From the NCBI GenBank assembly GCA_947576945.1, contig CANPTH010000008.1:1-64000 (forward strand): DNA of 64,000 bases, read 5' to 3'. The notes under the pieces are model-generated. The model did no database searches, was not told where the DNA came from, and saw nothing but the letters and a program-made list of their open reading frames with translations. This DNA is from an uncultured Lachnospiraceae bacterium (GTDB lineage Bacteria; Bacillota; Clostridia; Lachnospirales; Lachnospiraceae). Below are positions 23,557-32,596 of the stretch, piece after piece; positions within the stretch are counted from its first letter, which is position 1; each line of letters starts with the position of its first letter. The position numbers and the translations under genes were made by a program.

Positions 23557-25674
23557 TTAAAGGAATATGCCCAGCTTCTGTCTGATCCCGGCAACGGTAA
23601 CCCGGTAAACTCCGTAGATCAGTATGCTAAGCGCCGCCTCGATTCCCAGGCACGCCCCCAGCGACACGATCTCGCTGTATACGAGCTGCCCGTCATTGCC
23701 ATACAGCAGCAGGATAAAAAACAGGTAGACAGCGATCAGCGCCACCACAGCCGGCACCCTGAAGACACTGCCGCACTGGCTTCTCACTTCCCTGTCCAGG
23801 AAGCCGGGAGATGCTCCCAGTTTCTTTAGATCGTCGAAGATGTAGCGGTTGTTTAAGGCGATGGTCTGACAGCGGGTATAACAGATGATCAGAACCGTCA
23901 GGATGCATACGATGAAAATAAACAGGAACATCATCAAAAATACGGACGTGGACAGCAGGAAATCGTTCATGCTTAAAATACGGAACCGGGGAATATATTC
24001 CCAGTTCTGGCGAAAAGTGAGGGAATCTGCTTCGGCCGGGTCAATACGCATCATGGGATCGGGTGCCTGCCAGTCTGCGATACCCTGTTCTTCGGCCCTG
24101 ATGGAGGTGATCCGATTGTGGTACACGGCAGTAAAGCAATTTTCATCAAAGCACGAAACCATGTGGTGAAAAAGGGCGTCGGCAAAGGGATAGCTGTCTT
24201 TGCCGTCCACGTTAAAGGATACGATCCTGCCTTTCCAGTCATCGGTCAGGCCTTCCGAGAGCAGTGCGTAGTCCGCATTGTCCACTACACAATAGCCGCG
24301 CGCGTCTGTCATCAGGTCGTAATGGAGAAGTCCCGCATATTGGGTGGAGATCTGTGTGCGTGTGACCATATTGGTGATGTGTTTCGTGCTGTTGATCATG
24401 GAGTAGGCTGTTTCCTCCTGATTGGTGATACACAGGTAAGTGCCGGGAAGGACATCTATATTCTCGCCGGTGAGCGTGTTCCACGTGTCTTCGGAGATGA
24501 CTCTTTTTTCTATGCATATGGGGACGTATTCATCATGCCAGTGTTTGCCGTCTTCCTCCATTATGCTGGTGAGGGCTCCGAACGCCAGCGTGATATAGTC
24601 GAATTCGCCCCAGTCTTTTAAGGACAGGCCGTATTCTGCGGCGAGCGTTTCTATGGACTCCCTGTCCGGCAGGGTCTGGTCGGCCCGGTAGTGATAGAAA
24701 TAATCGTAGGGCTGGGCATGATATCCCATGATCGTGCCGATGGATATGATGGGGATATAGAAGATGCCGAAACAGGCGCTGGCAATCAGCAGCGTAACAA
24801 CGATCATATTGTTTACGGTCTGTTTTCCCTGAAATTTCATCATGCTTCGGGCAATAATATTCTTGTAGGGAGCATGTTTACGGCGTCCAAACCCGTGGAC
24901 CACGGCATGGAGCATGATCATATAAAGCCCTGCAAATGCCGGCGCATAGAGGAGGTTCATCCAGACAGGCGGCAGAGCTTGAACCTCATGAAAATAGAAA
25001 ATGGGCGTGCAGTATCCCAGAAGAACCCCGGCGGCAAGAAGGATACAACCCGCCGGCGCGCACCATTTTCCAGGCTCCTTTACGGGTTCGTTGATGTGTT
25101 CTTCCCGTATGACCTCCATGATATTGGTCCTGCGCAGATAGTGCCAGGCGAGGAGGCAGGAAAATGCGGCCACCGCCAGCAGGAATGCAAAGGAGATCAG
25201 CAGGCATACGGGATCAAAGGAAAGTCTCATATCCGAGCTGTCAATGAGGAGCAGCCGGAAGAGCGACCAGATAATCCAGATAAAAGGAAATCCGGCCAGA
25301 ATGCCCGCCGTGCAGGAGAAGCCGCTTAAGAACAGGACTTCCCGGAATAAGCCCGGCATCAGCCTCTTCCTGGAAGCGCCCAGCGCCATCAGGATGCCCA
25401 GCTGTCTTGATTTATGCCGGAAAAAGAGGCCGGCGGCATAGATGGTAAACACAACGCAGCCGATCAATGTCAGTATAAAGATGGCATTCATCTGCTTGCG
25501 GCTGTCCCCGCCCGGCGGAAAAGTGGTCTGTACCGTCGGCGACAGCATCATGCCCGAGTAGGCGGAAATGATCATCAATGCGGTAAAATTACAGAACAGA
25601 TACAGATGCGCGTGCTTCCGGTCCGCCCGCTGCAGCCTCTGCTCCATTTTTTTCATGGTTAAAGTCTGTGACAT
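23557..25674 (-). CDS. FtsX-type ABC transporter permease (BceB-like)
   Basis: 705 residues. There are ten predicted membrane segments: one near the N terminus, FtsX domains at about 70-190 and 575-700, and a large external region in between. 'FRHKSRQLGILMALGASRKRLM' is the conserved FtsX cytoplasmic loop. The start at 25674 follows GGAGG by 7 bases. It lies 15 bases after the ATPase gene and forms a complete exporter or sensory transporter of the BceAB/MacB class, often used against cell-wall-active peptides. The divergent LytTR/GHKL two-component system may control it. Confidence 0.88.
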   Translation of the reverse strand: MSQTLTMKKMEQRLQRADRKHAHLYLFCNFTALMIISAYSGMMLSPTVQTTFPPGGDSRKQMNAIFILTLIGCVVFTIYAAGLFFRHKSRQLGILMALGASRKRLMPGLFREVLFLSGFSCTAGILAGFPFIWIIWSLFRLLLIDSSDMRLSFDPVCLLISFAFLLAVAAFSCLLAWHYLRRTNIMEVIREEHINEPVKEPGKWCAPAGCILLAAGVLLGYCTPIFYFHEVQALPPVWMNLLYAPAFAGLYMIMLHAVVHGFGRRKHAPYKNIIARSMMKFQGKQTVNNMIVVTLLIASACFGIFYIPIISIGTIMGYHAQPYDYFYHYRADQTLPDRESIETLAAEYGLSLKDWGEFDYITLAFGALTSIMEEDGKHWHDEYVPICIEKRVISEDTWNTLTGENIDVLPGTYLCITNQEETAYSMINSTKHITNMVTRTQISTQYAGLLHYDLMTDARGYCVVDNADYALLSEGLTDDWKGRIVSFNVDGKDSYPFADALFHHMVSCFDENCFTAVYHNRITSIRAEEQGIADWQAPDPMMRIDPAEADSLTFRQNWEYIPRFRILSMNDFLLSTSVFLMMFLFIFIVCILTVLIICYTRCQTIALNNRYIFDDLKKLGASPGFLDREVRSQCGSVFRVPAVVALIAVYLFFILLLYGNDGQLVYSEIVSLGACLGIEAALSILIYGVYRVTVAGIRQKLGIFL

Positions 25675-25689
25675 ATCAATACCTCCGAA

Positions 25690-26427
25690 TTATTCAGTCA
25701 TCTCTTTGATCGCAATAAGCAGCTGGTCCTGAAATTGTCCGCGCTCACCCTGCCGCTCCAGCTGGCGGTAGATGGAACCGTCTTTTAAAAGGATCACGCG
25801 GTCGCAGAAGGAAGCGGCAAAGCTGTCGTGGGTTACCATAAAGATCGTAGCGTCCATGCGTTTCTTTACCTCTCCGAAGCTCTCGATCACGGCGCGGCTG
25901 GACTTGGAATCCAGATTGCCGGTAGGTTCGTCCGCAAGGATGATCAGGGGATTGTTGATCAGGCTGCGCGCCACGGCCGCCCGTTGCTTCTCGCCGCCGG
26001 AGATTTCGGCCGGGTATTTGGCTGCGATATGCTGGATGCCGAAAAGAGCCGTCAGCCGGTCGGCAAGTTCCTCCGCCTCCCCGGACACTTCGCCCTGTAC
26101 GATCCGTGGCACCAGAATATTTTCACGGATGGTCAGCCCGTCTAAGAGCATGAAATCCTGAAAGACGAAACCGAGCTGCGTATTCCGAAAGTGCGCCAGT
26201 CCGGCATCGTCAAGGCCCGCCAGATCGGTACCGCCGATGGTGATTTCTCCCTTATCGAAGGGAATATAGCAGGAAATACAGTTGAGAAGAGTGGTCTTTC
26301 CCGAGCCGGAAGGTCCCATGACAGCCACGAATTCCCCCTTTTCCACACAGAAATCGACACCGTTTAACACTTGATATTTGTTCTTTCCCGTCTGATAGGA
26401 TTTGTATAGATTCTTGACATATAACAT
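25690..26427 (-). CDS. ABC transporter ATP-binding protein (BceA/LolD-like)
   Basis: 245 residues with Walker A 'GPSGSGKTTLL' (residue ~38), Q-loop 'VFQDFML', signature 'ISGGEKQRAAVARSL', Walker B 'LIILADEPTGNLD' and H-loop 'VTHD'. This is the MacB/BceA class that partners FtsX-type permeases. It is first in the minus-strand operon and directly precedes the permease. A candidate promoter lies at 26473-26502 and LytTR-like direct repeats upstream of that. Confidence 0.93.
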   Translation of the reverse strand: MLYVKNLYKSYQTGKNKYQVLNGVDFCVEKGEFVAVMGPSGSGKTTLLNCISCYIPFDKGEITIGGTDLAGLDDAGLAHFRNTQLGFVFQDFMLLDGLTIRENILVPRIVQGEVSGEAEELADRLTALFGIQHIAAKYPAEISGGEKQRAAVARSLINNPLIILADEPTGNLDSKSSRAVIESFGEVKKRMDATIFMVTHDSFAASFCDRVILLKDGSIYRQLERQGERGQFQDQLLIAIKEMTE

Positions 26428-26472
26428 ATAGATACCTCGCTTTCCCTGTAATCTGTTAAAAGAATATCACGC

Positions 26473-26502
26473 GGCATACCGGTCCGGTCTGCAGGGTGTC
26501 AA
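26473..26502 (-). promoter_or_regulatory. Candidate promoter of the ABC operon
   Basis: Read on the minus strand: TTGACA, 18 bases, TATGCC, located ~45-75 bases upstream of the ATPase start. The -10 is weak. Confidence 0.45.
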
Positions 26503-26548
26503 AAACGGCGGGCCTGATTGTCATTTTTGGAGAGCGGAAGCAGGTTTT

Positions 26549-26581
26549 GTAAAGTTTGGCGGTATTCTCCGTAAAGTTTGG
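26549..26581 (+). promoter_or_regulatory. Direct repeats, candidate LytTR regulator binding sites
   Basis: GTAAAGTTTGG occurs twice, starting at 26549 and 26571, a 22-base period. LytTR regulators bind paired direct repeats spaced about two helical turns apart. The repeats lie between the ABC operon and the LytTR regulator gene, so the regulator could control either or both. Inferred from spacing and context. Confidence 0.6.
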
Positions 26582-26769
26582 AGCAGAGGAAAAGAGTGGA
26601 CGTGTACTTTGGGGATTGGGTTATGGTAAGATGTAGACACGGGAAATGGTTCCCCGGGTGATGCTATATGACGTGACGGGAACAGGGACTTGCCTGGACG
26701 TGGCAAATCCCGGATTGTTACAGAACGATATGACTGACCGGATCTTCATGGAAGAGGGAGGAGAATTGC

Positions 26770-27480
26770 ATGTTACGGATCGCGATATGTGACGATGAGG
26801 CGGATGCGAGAGACGCGCTGCGTTTTCAGCTGGAAAAGGCACTTATGGAGAAGTCGGAAGAGATCGTATATGAGTTTTCCGCCGGAAGTAATGCCGTATC
26901 GTGGCTTGGAAAGCATCCGGGAGAGGTGGATTTACTTTTTCTGGATATTGAGATGAAAGGTTTAAACGGCATGGAGACGGCAAAGCAGATCAGGACATTT
27001 GATGAGCAGATTATGATCGTTTTTCTGACGGGCTACAGCGAGTTTGTATTTGAGGGCTACAGTGTGGGTGCGCTGGATTACATGCTCAAACCGGTCACGG
27101 CGCAGAAGCTGATGGAAGTGCTTTGCCGGGTGCGGACGCGATTGGAGCAGGAGGAAGATAAGGCTTTTTCTTTCAAAAATGCGGATGGAACGTGGCGGTT
27201 TTTGCTGCAGGATATCCTCTGTTTCTGTTCCGACAAACGTATAGTCACGCTGGTAACAGAGCAGGGGGAATATTATTTCTATGCGAAGCTGGACGAGATC
27301 GAAGCGCGGCTGGGCGGCCGGTTTGTGCGGATCCATCAACGCTATCTGGTGAATCCGGCCCGGGTGGATCATCTGGGCAGTGATGCGGTCATGGTGGGCG
27401 GCCGGCAGCTGCCGTGCAGCAGAAACCACAGGGAAGAGGCCATGAAGAAGATTGCCAGATCCATGCTGGGTGGCTGTTAG
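26770..27480 (+). CDS. LytTR-family response regulator
   Basis: 236 residues. The receiver domain (1-120) has 'CDDEAD' and the phospho-acceptor Asp in 'DLLFLDIEMKGLNG', then Thr in 'VFLTGY' and Lys in 'YMLKPV'. The LytTR DNA-binding domain (about 135-232) includes 'FYAKLDEIEARLGGRFVRIHQRYLVNPARV'. The start follows GGGAGGAG. It is cotranscribed with the GHKL kinase immediately downstream and is divergent from the ABC transporter; candidate binding repeats lie at 26549. Confidence 0.93.
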   Translation: MLRIAICDDEADARDALRFQLEKALMEKSEEIVYEFSAGSNAVSWLGKHPGEVDLLFLDIEMKGLNGMETAKQIRTFDEQIMIVFLTGYSEFVFEGYSVGALDYMLKPVTAQKLMEVLCRVRTRLEQEEDKAFSFKNADGTWRFLLQDILCFCSDKRIVTLVTEQGEYYFYAKLDEIEARLGGRFVRIHQRYLVNPARVDHLGSDAVMVGGRQLPCSRNHREEAMKKIARSMLGGC

Positions 27481-27518
27481 GACAGCACATAGAGAGGAAT
27501 GGACAGAAGGAACGGGAA

Positions 27519-28889
27519 ATGATTATAAATTGTTTTTTTATCATAATAAATGGAGCGGCGGCTTATCTGTTGCTGCAGGGAATGAAGAAATTGATCGCCG
27601 TATCGGAAAAGCGGTGGAAGCAGGCTGTCCTGTGGGGAAGCTGCTTGCTGCTGTTGGCGATGATTATTTATTTGGGGGACTGGGCAAATATTCTGCCGAC
27701 AGTTCTTTTCTTTCTGCTTGTGATCAGGGCTGTCTGTGAGGGAAGTATCTGGAAGAAAGCGGCCATCGGGCTGATGTATTCCAGTACCATTCTGTCTTTT
27801 AATGTGCTGCGGGATAATTTTGTCTTAACGACTGACGTCAGGTGGAATCATCCGACAGCATGTATGATCATCGAAGGGCTTTTGTCGCTGTCTGTTGCCC
27901 TGTGTCTGTATCTGGCGATCGGAAAATATGCGCCGGACAGAGAGTATCATCTTTCCGACAGTCTGTGGAAACTGATTTTGCTGCTGAATGCTACACCTTT
28001 TGGGATTGTTCTCAGTGTGGTTCTGCTGACGACGACGGAGGAGGAGAGGATTTGGATGAAGATGCCGGATGGTTTTAAAGGGTATAATATTCTTGTGCTG
28101 CTCCTGTTGTCACTGTTGTCTTTCATCGGTCTGTTCCAGGCGGTCATCGTGCTGGCGCGGCAGCAGCAGCTGGAAGAGCAGAATATGATGGCAGAGGTGA
28201 ACCAAAGTTATTATGAGGCCATGGAACAGCAGCATTTTGCCATACGGCGGCTGAAACATGATCTGGCCAATCATCTGGCGGTGGCGGTCACGCTGCCGGA
28301 AGCGCAGCGGGAAGATTATATCAAAAGTCTGATGGGGGACAGCGCATTTGGCTGTTCCCTGCGGTACTGTGCGGATCCGATCGTCAATGCGGTGCTCACG
28401 GTCAAGGAAGAGCAGATGAGCCGCTATGGGATCCGGCTGGAGGCCAGGATTGATATTCCGAAAGAGCTTCCCTTTGAGAAGACGGATATCTGTGCGCTTT
28501 TTTCCAATGCGCTGGACAATGCAGCGGAAGCCTGCAGACGTCTTCCTGAGGCACAGAGGTATGCCCGCGTGAAGAGCCGGGCAAGGAAGGGGCTGTTTTG
28601 TCTGGAAGTCACGAACCCGGTGGAAGTTGTGGAGAACCGCCAAAGCCAGCAGACAGGAACGGCAGGCATTCGTGATGATAATGGAGAAGCTTTTGTCGGA
28701 GACAGGGAAGGGGGAAGGTTGGAGAGAGGGAAAGACAGACTGCCGCCGACTACCAAAGCGGACAAGGAAAATCATGGTTTTGGCCTGAGGAGCATGAAGG
28801 AGGTCGTGGAGCGGAATCACGGAACGATGGAGATCAGGGCAGAAAGGGAGCGGTTTGAGGTGTTTCTGTATATGCCGCTGGAGATTTGA
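27519..28889 (+). CDS. GHKL sensor histidine kinase (AgrC/VirS type)
   Basis: About 456 residues from ATG 27519; the longer track ORF overlaps the regulator gene. The N-terminal ~215 residues form six membrane segments. The H-box is 'RRLKHDLANHLAVAV', then N-box 'LFSNALDNAAEAC' and G-box 'GFGLRSMKEVVERNHG'. A ~40-residue linker ('QQTGTAGIRDDNGE...TTKADKENH') interrupts the ATPase domain before the G-box. It should phosphorylate the LytTR regulator 38 bases upstream. Kinases of this class sense peptides or cell-envelope signals; the ligand is unknown. Confidence 0.9.
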   Translation: MIINCFFIIINGAAAYLLLQGMKKLIAVSEKRWKQAVLWGSCLLLLAMIIYLGDWANILPTVLFFLLVIRAVCEGSIWKKAAIGLMYSSTILSFNVLRDNFVLTTDVRWNHPTACMIIEGLLSLSVALCLYLAIGKYAPDREYHLSDSLWKLILLLNATPFGIVLSVVLLTTTEEERIWMKMPDGFKGYNILVLLLLSLLSFIGLFQAVIVLARQQQLEEQNMMAEVNQSYYEAMEQQHFAIRRLKHDLANHLAVAVTLPEAQREDYIKSLMGDSAFGCSLRYCADPIVNAVLTVKEEQMSRYGIRLEARIDIPKELPFEKTDICALFSNALDNAAEACRRLPEAQRYARVKSRARKGLFCLEVTNPVEVVENRQSQQTGTAGIRDDNGEAFVGDREGGRLERGKDRLPPTTKADKENHGFGLRSMKEVVERNHGTMEIRAERERFEVFLYMPLEI

Positions 28890-28908
28890 GAAATATTATA
28901 TCCATTTA

Positions 28909-29103
28909 TCACATCTGGGCGTATTGATAAGTTGAAATATTATTAAGTTCATCCATGATCTGCATTTTCGTATTTCTGATATCAATATCATCCTGAAGAT
29001 CAAGAAAATATCTGTCAGATACGCCAAAAAATTTTGCAAGCCTTATTGATGTATCTGCTTTACGTAAAGCAATCTTATACAGCATGATATTCTCCCAGGA
29101 CAA
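28909..29103 (-). pseudogene. HigA-like antitoxin fragment
   Basis: 64 codons. 'ADTSIRLAKFFGVSDRYFLDLQDDIDI' is the C-terminal half of the HigA-type XRE antitoxin (family core: ADTA-x-RLA-x-FG-S). The N-terminal helix-turn-helix is missing and there is no toxin gene, so it is a remnant. Confidence 0.6.
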
Positions 29104-29117
29104 GCCGGCAGGAAACG

Positions 29118-29201
29118 ATGGGGATAAAACAGCGTCCTGGAATTGCGCAGGCTATTGTGGAAGAGCAGGAAATTCTTATTTTGGATGAAAGTCTGATATA
29201 A
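29118..29201 (+). pseudogene. ABC ATPase fragment
   Basis: 28 codons read 'MGIKQRPGIAQAIVEEQEIL' and 'ILDESLI' to a stop. This is the signature-to-Walker-B segment of an ABC ATPase (normally GMKQRLGIAQA ... LILDEP). Nothing else of the gene remains. Confidence 0.6.
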
Positions 29202-29203
29202 AT

Positions 29204-29229
29204 GAGGACAGGCTCAAGGCCTGTCCTCT
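29204..29229. terminator. GC-rich hairpin at the end of the rubredoxin gene
   Basis: GAGGACAGGC and GCCTGTCCTC form a perfect 10-base stem about 30 bases past the rubredoxin stop. There is no T-run on either strand, so termination is uncertain. Confidence 0.45.
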
Positions 29230-29258
29230 GATCGTAATACACCTGGCGGCGTATTCTT

Positions 29259-29432
29259 TTAGTTGAAGTTGTCGATGCAGGGCTGGAACATATCCTTGGT
29301 TACGCCGCAAAGAGGGCAGCACCAGTCAGCCGGCAGATCTTCGAATGCTGTGCCGGGCTTAATGCCATGCTCCGGATCACCTTTTTCAGGATCATATGTA
29401 TAGCCGCAGGGATTGCAGAAATATTTTTTCAT
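29259..29432 (-). CDS. Rubredoxin
   Basis: 57 residues, too short for the ORF track. The sequence starts '[20 protein letters not shown]' and has the second iron ligand pair 'CCPLCG' at about 39-43, with '[14 protein letters not shown]' between them. This is the standard Fe(SCys)4 rubredoxin. The first motif is C-N-P-C, within the CxxCG consensus. It carries electrons to reductive peroxide/superoxide scavenging proteins such as the reverse rubrerythrin encoded just upstream on the same strand. AGGAT lies upstream of the ATG. Confidence 0.93.
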   Translation of the reverse strand: MKKYFCNPCGYTYDPEKGDPEHGIKPGTAFEDLPADWCCPLCGVTKDMFQPCIDNFN

Positions 29433-29603
29433 GAGTAGTATCCTCCATTTTATGTTGTAGTTTGTGTATATCTGTCTGTAATTTTGTCAATGTAACTGCG
29501 CATCTGATCATTCGGTCAAACTCAAATGGCAGTTATGTAGAAGTGAGCAGACAGTCATTGAGACTTACCGGAACAATAACTGCCTGCCGTTCCTGCCTGA
29601 TGA

Positions 29604-30143
29604 TTAGCCGAAATATCTCTTTAAGAGACCTGCAAAAGCCTTACCGTGGCGAGCCTCGTCGCGTGCCATCTCATGAACTGTGTCATGGATCGCATCAAGG
29701 TTAGCAGCTTTAGCGCGCTTAGCCAGATCGAACTTACCTGCAGTAGCGCCGTTCTCTGCTTCTACTCTCATCTCCAGATTCTTCCTGGTGGAATCTGTCA
29801 CAACTTCACCGAGCAGCTCTGCAAACTTGGCAGCGTGCTCAGCCTCTTCCCATGCAGCCTTCTCCCAGTACAGACCGATCTCAGGGTAGCCTTCTCTGTG
29901 TGCAACTCTTGCCATTGCAAGATACATACCTACCTCTGTGCACTCGCCGTTAAAGTTAGCGCGAAGGTCAGCCATGATGTCTTCGCTGACACCCTTGGCA
30001 ACGCCTACAACGTGCTCAGCAGCCCATTCCATCTCGCCGCCCTGTGCCGTGAACTTCTCGGCAGGTGCATTACATACCGGACATTTCTCCGGAGCAGCGT
30101 CTCCCTCGTGTACATAGCCACATACCTGACATACAAATTTCAT
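29604..30143 (-). CDS. Reverse rubrerythrin (rubredoxin domain N-terminal)
   Basis: 179 residues. The rubredoxin-like iron site comes first (residues 4-22: 'CQVCGYV', 'CPVCN'), then the ferritin-like diiron domain with ligands in 'GECTEVGMY', 'EEAEHAAKF' and 'DEARHGKAF'. This inverted domain order defines the reverse rubrerythrins of clostridia, NADH-linked peroxidases against H2O2 and O2. The start at MKFVC has GGAG 9 bases upstream; the track's longer start is not needed. A candidate PerR box lies at 30220, and perR is the next gene upstream. Confidence 0.93.
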   Translation of the reverse strand: MKFVCQVCGYVHEGDAAPEKCPVCNAPAEKFTAQGGEMEWAAEHVVGVAKGVSEDIMADLRANFNGECTEVGMYLAMARVAHREGYPEIGLYWEKAAWEEAEHAAKFAELLGEVVTDSTRKNLEMRVEAENGATAGKFDLAKRAKAANLDAIHDTVHEMARDEARHGKAFAGLLKRYFG

Positions 30144-30219
30144 AATCATGTTCTCCTTTTCTTTTTGAAATATATTGTAAGACATTACATAGAAAATATG
30201 CCTGTCTTAGTTCGCAATC

Positions 30220-30234
30220 TTATAATTTGTAATA
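30220..30234 (-). promoter_or_regulatory. Candidate PerR box upstream of reverse rubrerythrin
   Basis: TTATAATTTGTAATA fits the 7-1-7 Fur/PerR consensus TTATAATnATTATAA with two or three mismatches. It is ~80 bases upstream of the rubrerythrin start. Confidence 0.6.
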
Positions 30235-30277
30235 CGACCTGGCAGGAGGTTAGCCATAAGTCATTTTGCCCTGCAAA

Positions 30278-30661
30278 TTAACTTTCCCTGCAGTCACCGC
30301 AGATTCCGTGGAAATAAGTGACATGCCCCCGGATCTCTCCGTCAAAACTTCGGCCTGCCAGATCCATGATATGATCCAGGCTGTCCATTTTCAAGTCAAT
30401 GATCCGTCCGCACCGGGTGCAGACAAAATGGTAATGCGCGGAAGTATCCGCATCAAAATGATCAACACCGTCGTCAAAACGCAGACGCTGTATCTCACCG
30501 ATATCCGCAAGTAAAGAAAGGTTGCGGTATACGGTGCCAAGGCTGATATTAGGATATTCATTTCGGACATTCATATACACCGTATCGGCAGTCGGATGAT
30601 CTTTGCGAGTCATCAGGAAGTCCTTGATCACTTGTCTTTGTCTGCTGTATTTGAGTGCCAT
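30278..30661 (-). CDS. perR: Fur-family peroxide regulator (PerR)
   Basis: 127 residues. The winged-helix N terminus ('TADTVYMNVRNEYPNISLGTVYRNL') is followed by the metal-binding half with 'HYHFVCTRCG' and the second Cys pair 'CGDC' at the C terminus. The Asp-containing stretch 'DGVDHFDADTSAHYHF' suits PerR's oxidation-sensitive Fe/Mn site rather than Fur. Its neighbours rubredoxin and reverse rubrerythrin are typical clostridial PerR targets. A near-palindromic 17-base site sits ~15 bases upstream of its start, suggesting autoregulation. Confidence 0.88.
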   Translation of the reverse strand: MALKYSRQRQVIKDFLMTRKDHPTADTVYMNVRNEYPNISLGTVYRNLSLLADIGEIQRLRFDDGVDHFDADTSAHYHFVCTRCGRIIDLKMDSLDHIMDLAGRSFDGEIRGHVTYFHGICGDCRES

Positions 30662-30676
30662 TTTAACTCCTTAAAA

Positions 30677-30693
30677 ATAGGAATCATTACTAT
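30677..30693 (-). promoter_or_regulatory. Candidate PerR box upstream of perR
   Basis: ATAGTAATGATTCCTAT on the minus strand is a palindrome around a central base with one mismatched pair. It fits the Fur-family 7-1-7 layout and would serve autoregulation. Confidence 0.55.
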
Positions 30694-30981
30694 TATGGGA
30701 TAAATATATCAAATATGGAAGAATCTGTCAACTCTCAATTTTACTGTTCACATATTCTTAGAAAGACTGTTAAATAAATTTTTTCACAATGGAAACTGCG
30801 GATCCGGCTCATATTTTATAAATTTTTTATAAGATTATAGGATATGTTTTATTCCTATCCGCAGAAAATATGGTATATTATTTATTAAGTGTATAAAGTA
30901 CACCTGTGGCAACAGCTCTGCGTCCTGATGCGCCGGAAATGAGCGGGACGACAATGGTAAATAGAAAAGAGGGACATTGCG
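30694..30981. other. Divergent promoter region perR / histidine kinase
   Basis: AT-rich, no ORF. It must hold the plus-strand promoter of the kinase operon. I see no further structured element. Confidence 0.4.
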
Positions 30982-32460
30982 TTGAAGTTTAAAACAAGAC
31001 TTATGGTCACATCGGTGGTTATCGTGCTGCTGCCGCTTATGCTGACGTGTGCCGCCTTTCTTCTGGTGGGCAGCCATATCGAGGATGCAGAAGGGGAGTT
31101 GGGGCTTTTGGATATGAATAAGGTTCCTTTTACCTATACGATCGAGAATTACAGCCGGATCTCGGAGGAGCTGCTGCATGAGGTGAAGGAACAGATCGCC
31201 AGCAATCCTGTCAGGCTCGAAGATCAAAACTATCTTGATGAGATCAGTGCACATCTGAACAGCAAATTTTCCTATATTATTGTGAGAAAAGAGGACGGCA
31301 TCTACTATACGAGTAATCTCAATGCCGCAAAGAAGATTTTCGATACGCTTCCCGAATATGGAATCGAGATGCCGGATATGGAGACAGGCTATTATTATAA
31401 CGATATGAAGAAACTTGTCAAACAGGCCGACTTTACTTTTGCGGACGGCGGCCGGGGCAGCTTCTTTATCGTGTCGGGTGTGAGTTCCCTGATTTCCAGG
31501 AAGGTACTGCGGAATATGATCATTGCCTTTATTCTGGTACTTGTTTTTACCAGTCTGGTTTTGACGCAGTGGATTCAGAAAGGGATCTTTACGCCGATCA
31601 ACCAGCTGGATATCGCGATGCAGAATATCGCCGAAGGCAATCTGGAATATATGCTGACGACGGAGGAGAAGGGCGAGATCGGCGAGCTTTACCGCAACTA
31701 TGAGGACATGCGGCTGCGCCTGAAGGAATCAACGGACGAGAAGTTTGAGCACGAGCAGAAGAACAAGGAGCTTGTCAGCAATATCTCCCATGACTTGAAG
31801 ACGCCGATCACGGCGATCAAGGGTTACGTGGAGGGTATCATGGACGGCGTGGCGGATACGCCGGAGAAGATGAACAAATATATCAGGACGATCTACGATA
31901 AAGCCAATGACATGGACCGGCTGATCAATGAGCTGACCACGTACTCCGGCATTGACAATAACAGGATCCCGTATACGTTCCGCAGGATCAACGTGGCGGA
32001 TTATTTCGGGGACTGTGTGGAGGAAGTGGGATTGGATCTGGAATCCAAGAACATTCAGCTTAATTATGATGATCTGGTGGAACCTTCCACTCAGATCATT
32101 GCGGATCCGGAGCAGCTTAAGCGGGTCATCAATAATATCATCGGCAACAGTGTAAAGTATATGGATAAGGAACAGGGCGTTATCGACATCCGTATTCTGG
32201 ACGAGGTTGATTCCATCCGGGTGGAGATTGAGGATAACGGCATGGGGATCGCTGCCAAGGATCTGCCCAGCGTGTTTGAACGGTTTTACCGGACGGATGC
32301 TTCGCGTAATTCTTCCAAGGGCGGAAGCGGCATAGGTTTATCCATTGTAAAGAAGATCATAGAGGATCACGGCGGGTATATCTGGGCCACCAGCAAGGAG
32401 AAGGAGGGCACCTGCATGCACTTCGTGATCCGAAAGTACCAGGCTCCGCCGGAACAGTAA
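30982..32460 (+). CDS. Membrane sensor histidine kinase (HAMP/HisKA/HATPase)
   Basis: 492 residues starting at TTG, with GAGGG 7 bases upstream and no nearer in-frame ATG. There are two membrane segments (about 8-30 and 177-197) around an ~145-residue external sensor. A HAMP domain follows ('FTPINQLDIAMQNIAEGNLEYML'), then H-box 'NISHDLKTPITAIKGY' with His near 270, N-box 'NNIIGNSVKYM', and G-boxes 'DNGMGI' and 'GGSGIGLSIVKKI'. It pairs with the OmpR-type regulator ~135 bases downstream; kinase-first order is less common for this class. Confidence 0.9.
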   Translation: MKFKTRLMVTSVVIVLLPLMLTCAAFLLVGSHIEDAEGELGLLDMNKVPFTYTIENYSRISEELLHEVKEQIASNPVRLEDQNYLDEISAHLNSKFSYIIVRKEDGIYYTSNLNAAKKIFDTLPEYGIEMPDMETGYYYNDMKKLVKQADFTFADGGRGSFFIVSGVSSLISRKVLRNMIIAFILVLVFTSLVLTQWIQKGIFTPINQLDIAMQNIAEGNLEYMLTTEEKGEIGELYRNYEDMRLRLKESTDEKFEHEQKNKELVSNISHDLKTPITAIKGYVEGIMDGVADTPEKMNKYIRTIYDKANDMDRLINELTTYSGIDNNRIPYTFRRINVADYFGDCVEEVGLDLESKNIQLNYDDLVEPSTQIIADPEQLKRVINNIIGNSVKYMDKEQGVIDIRILDEVDSIRVEIEDNGMGIAAKDLPSVFERFYRTDASRNSSKGGSGIGLSIVKKIIEDHGGYIWATSKEKEGTCMHFVIRKYQAPPEQ

Positions 32461-32596
32461 ACGCAGGGCGCCGGCAGTATGAGGCTTGTAGAGCGGAGAT
32501 GTGAAAAAGTATGCATCATGCAGAAATATGACGGGAAATGTGCAGAATGAAAACGAGATGAAAACAGAAAGAATAAACGGAGAAAGGGTGAAAGTC

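Noticed and set aside
28424-28765. Minus-strand ORFs antisense to the GHKL kinase ATPase domain
   Set aside because: Shadow frames of a gene with intact H, N and G boxes.
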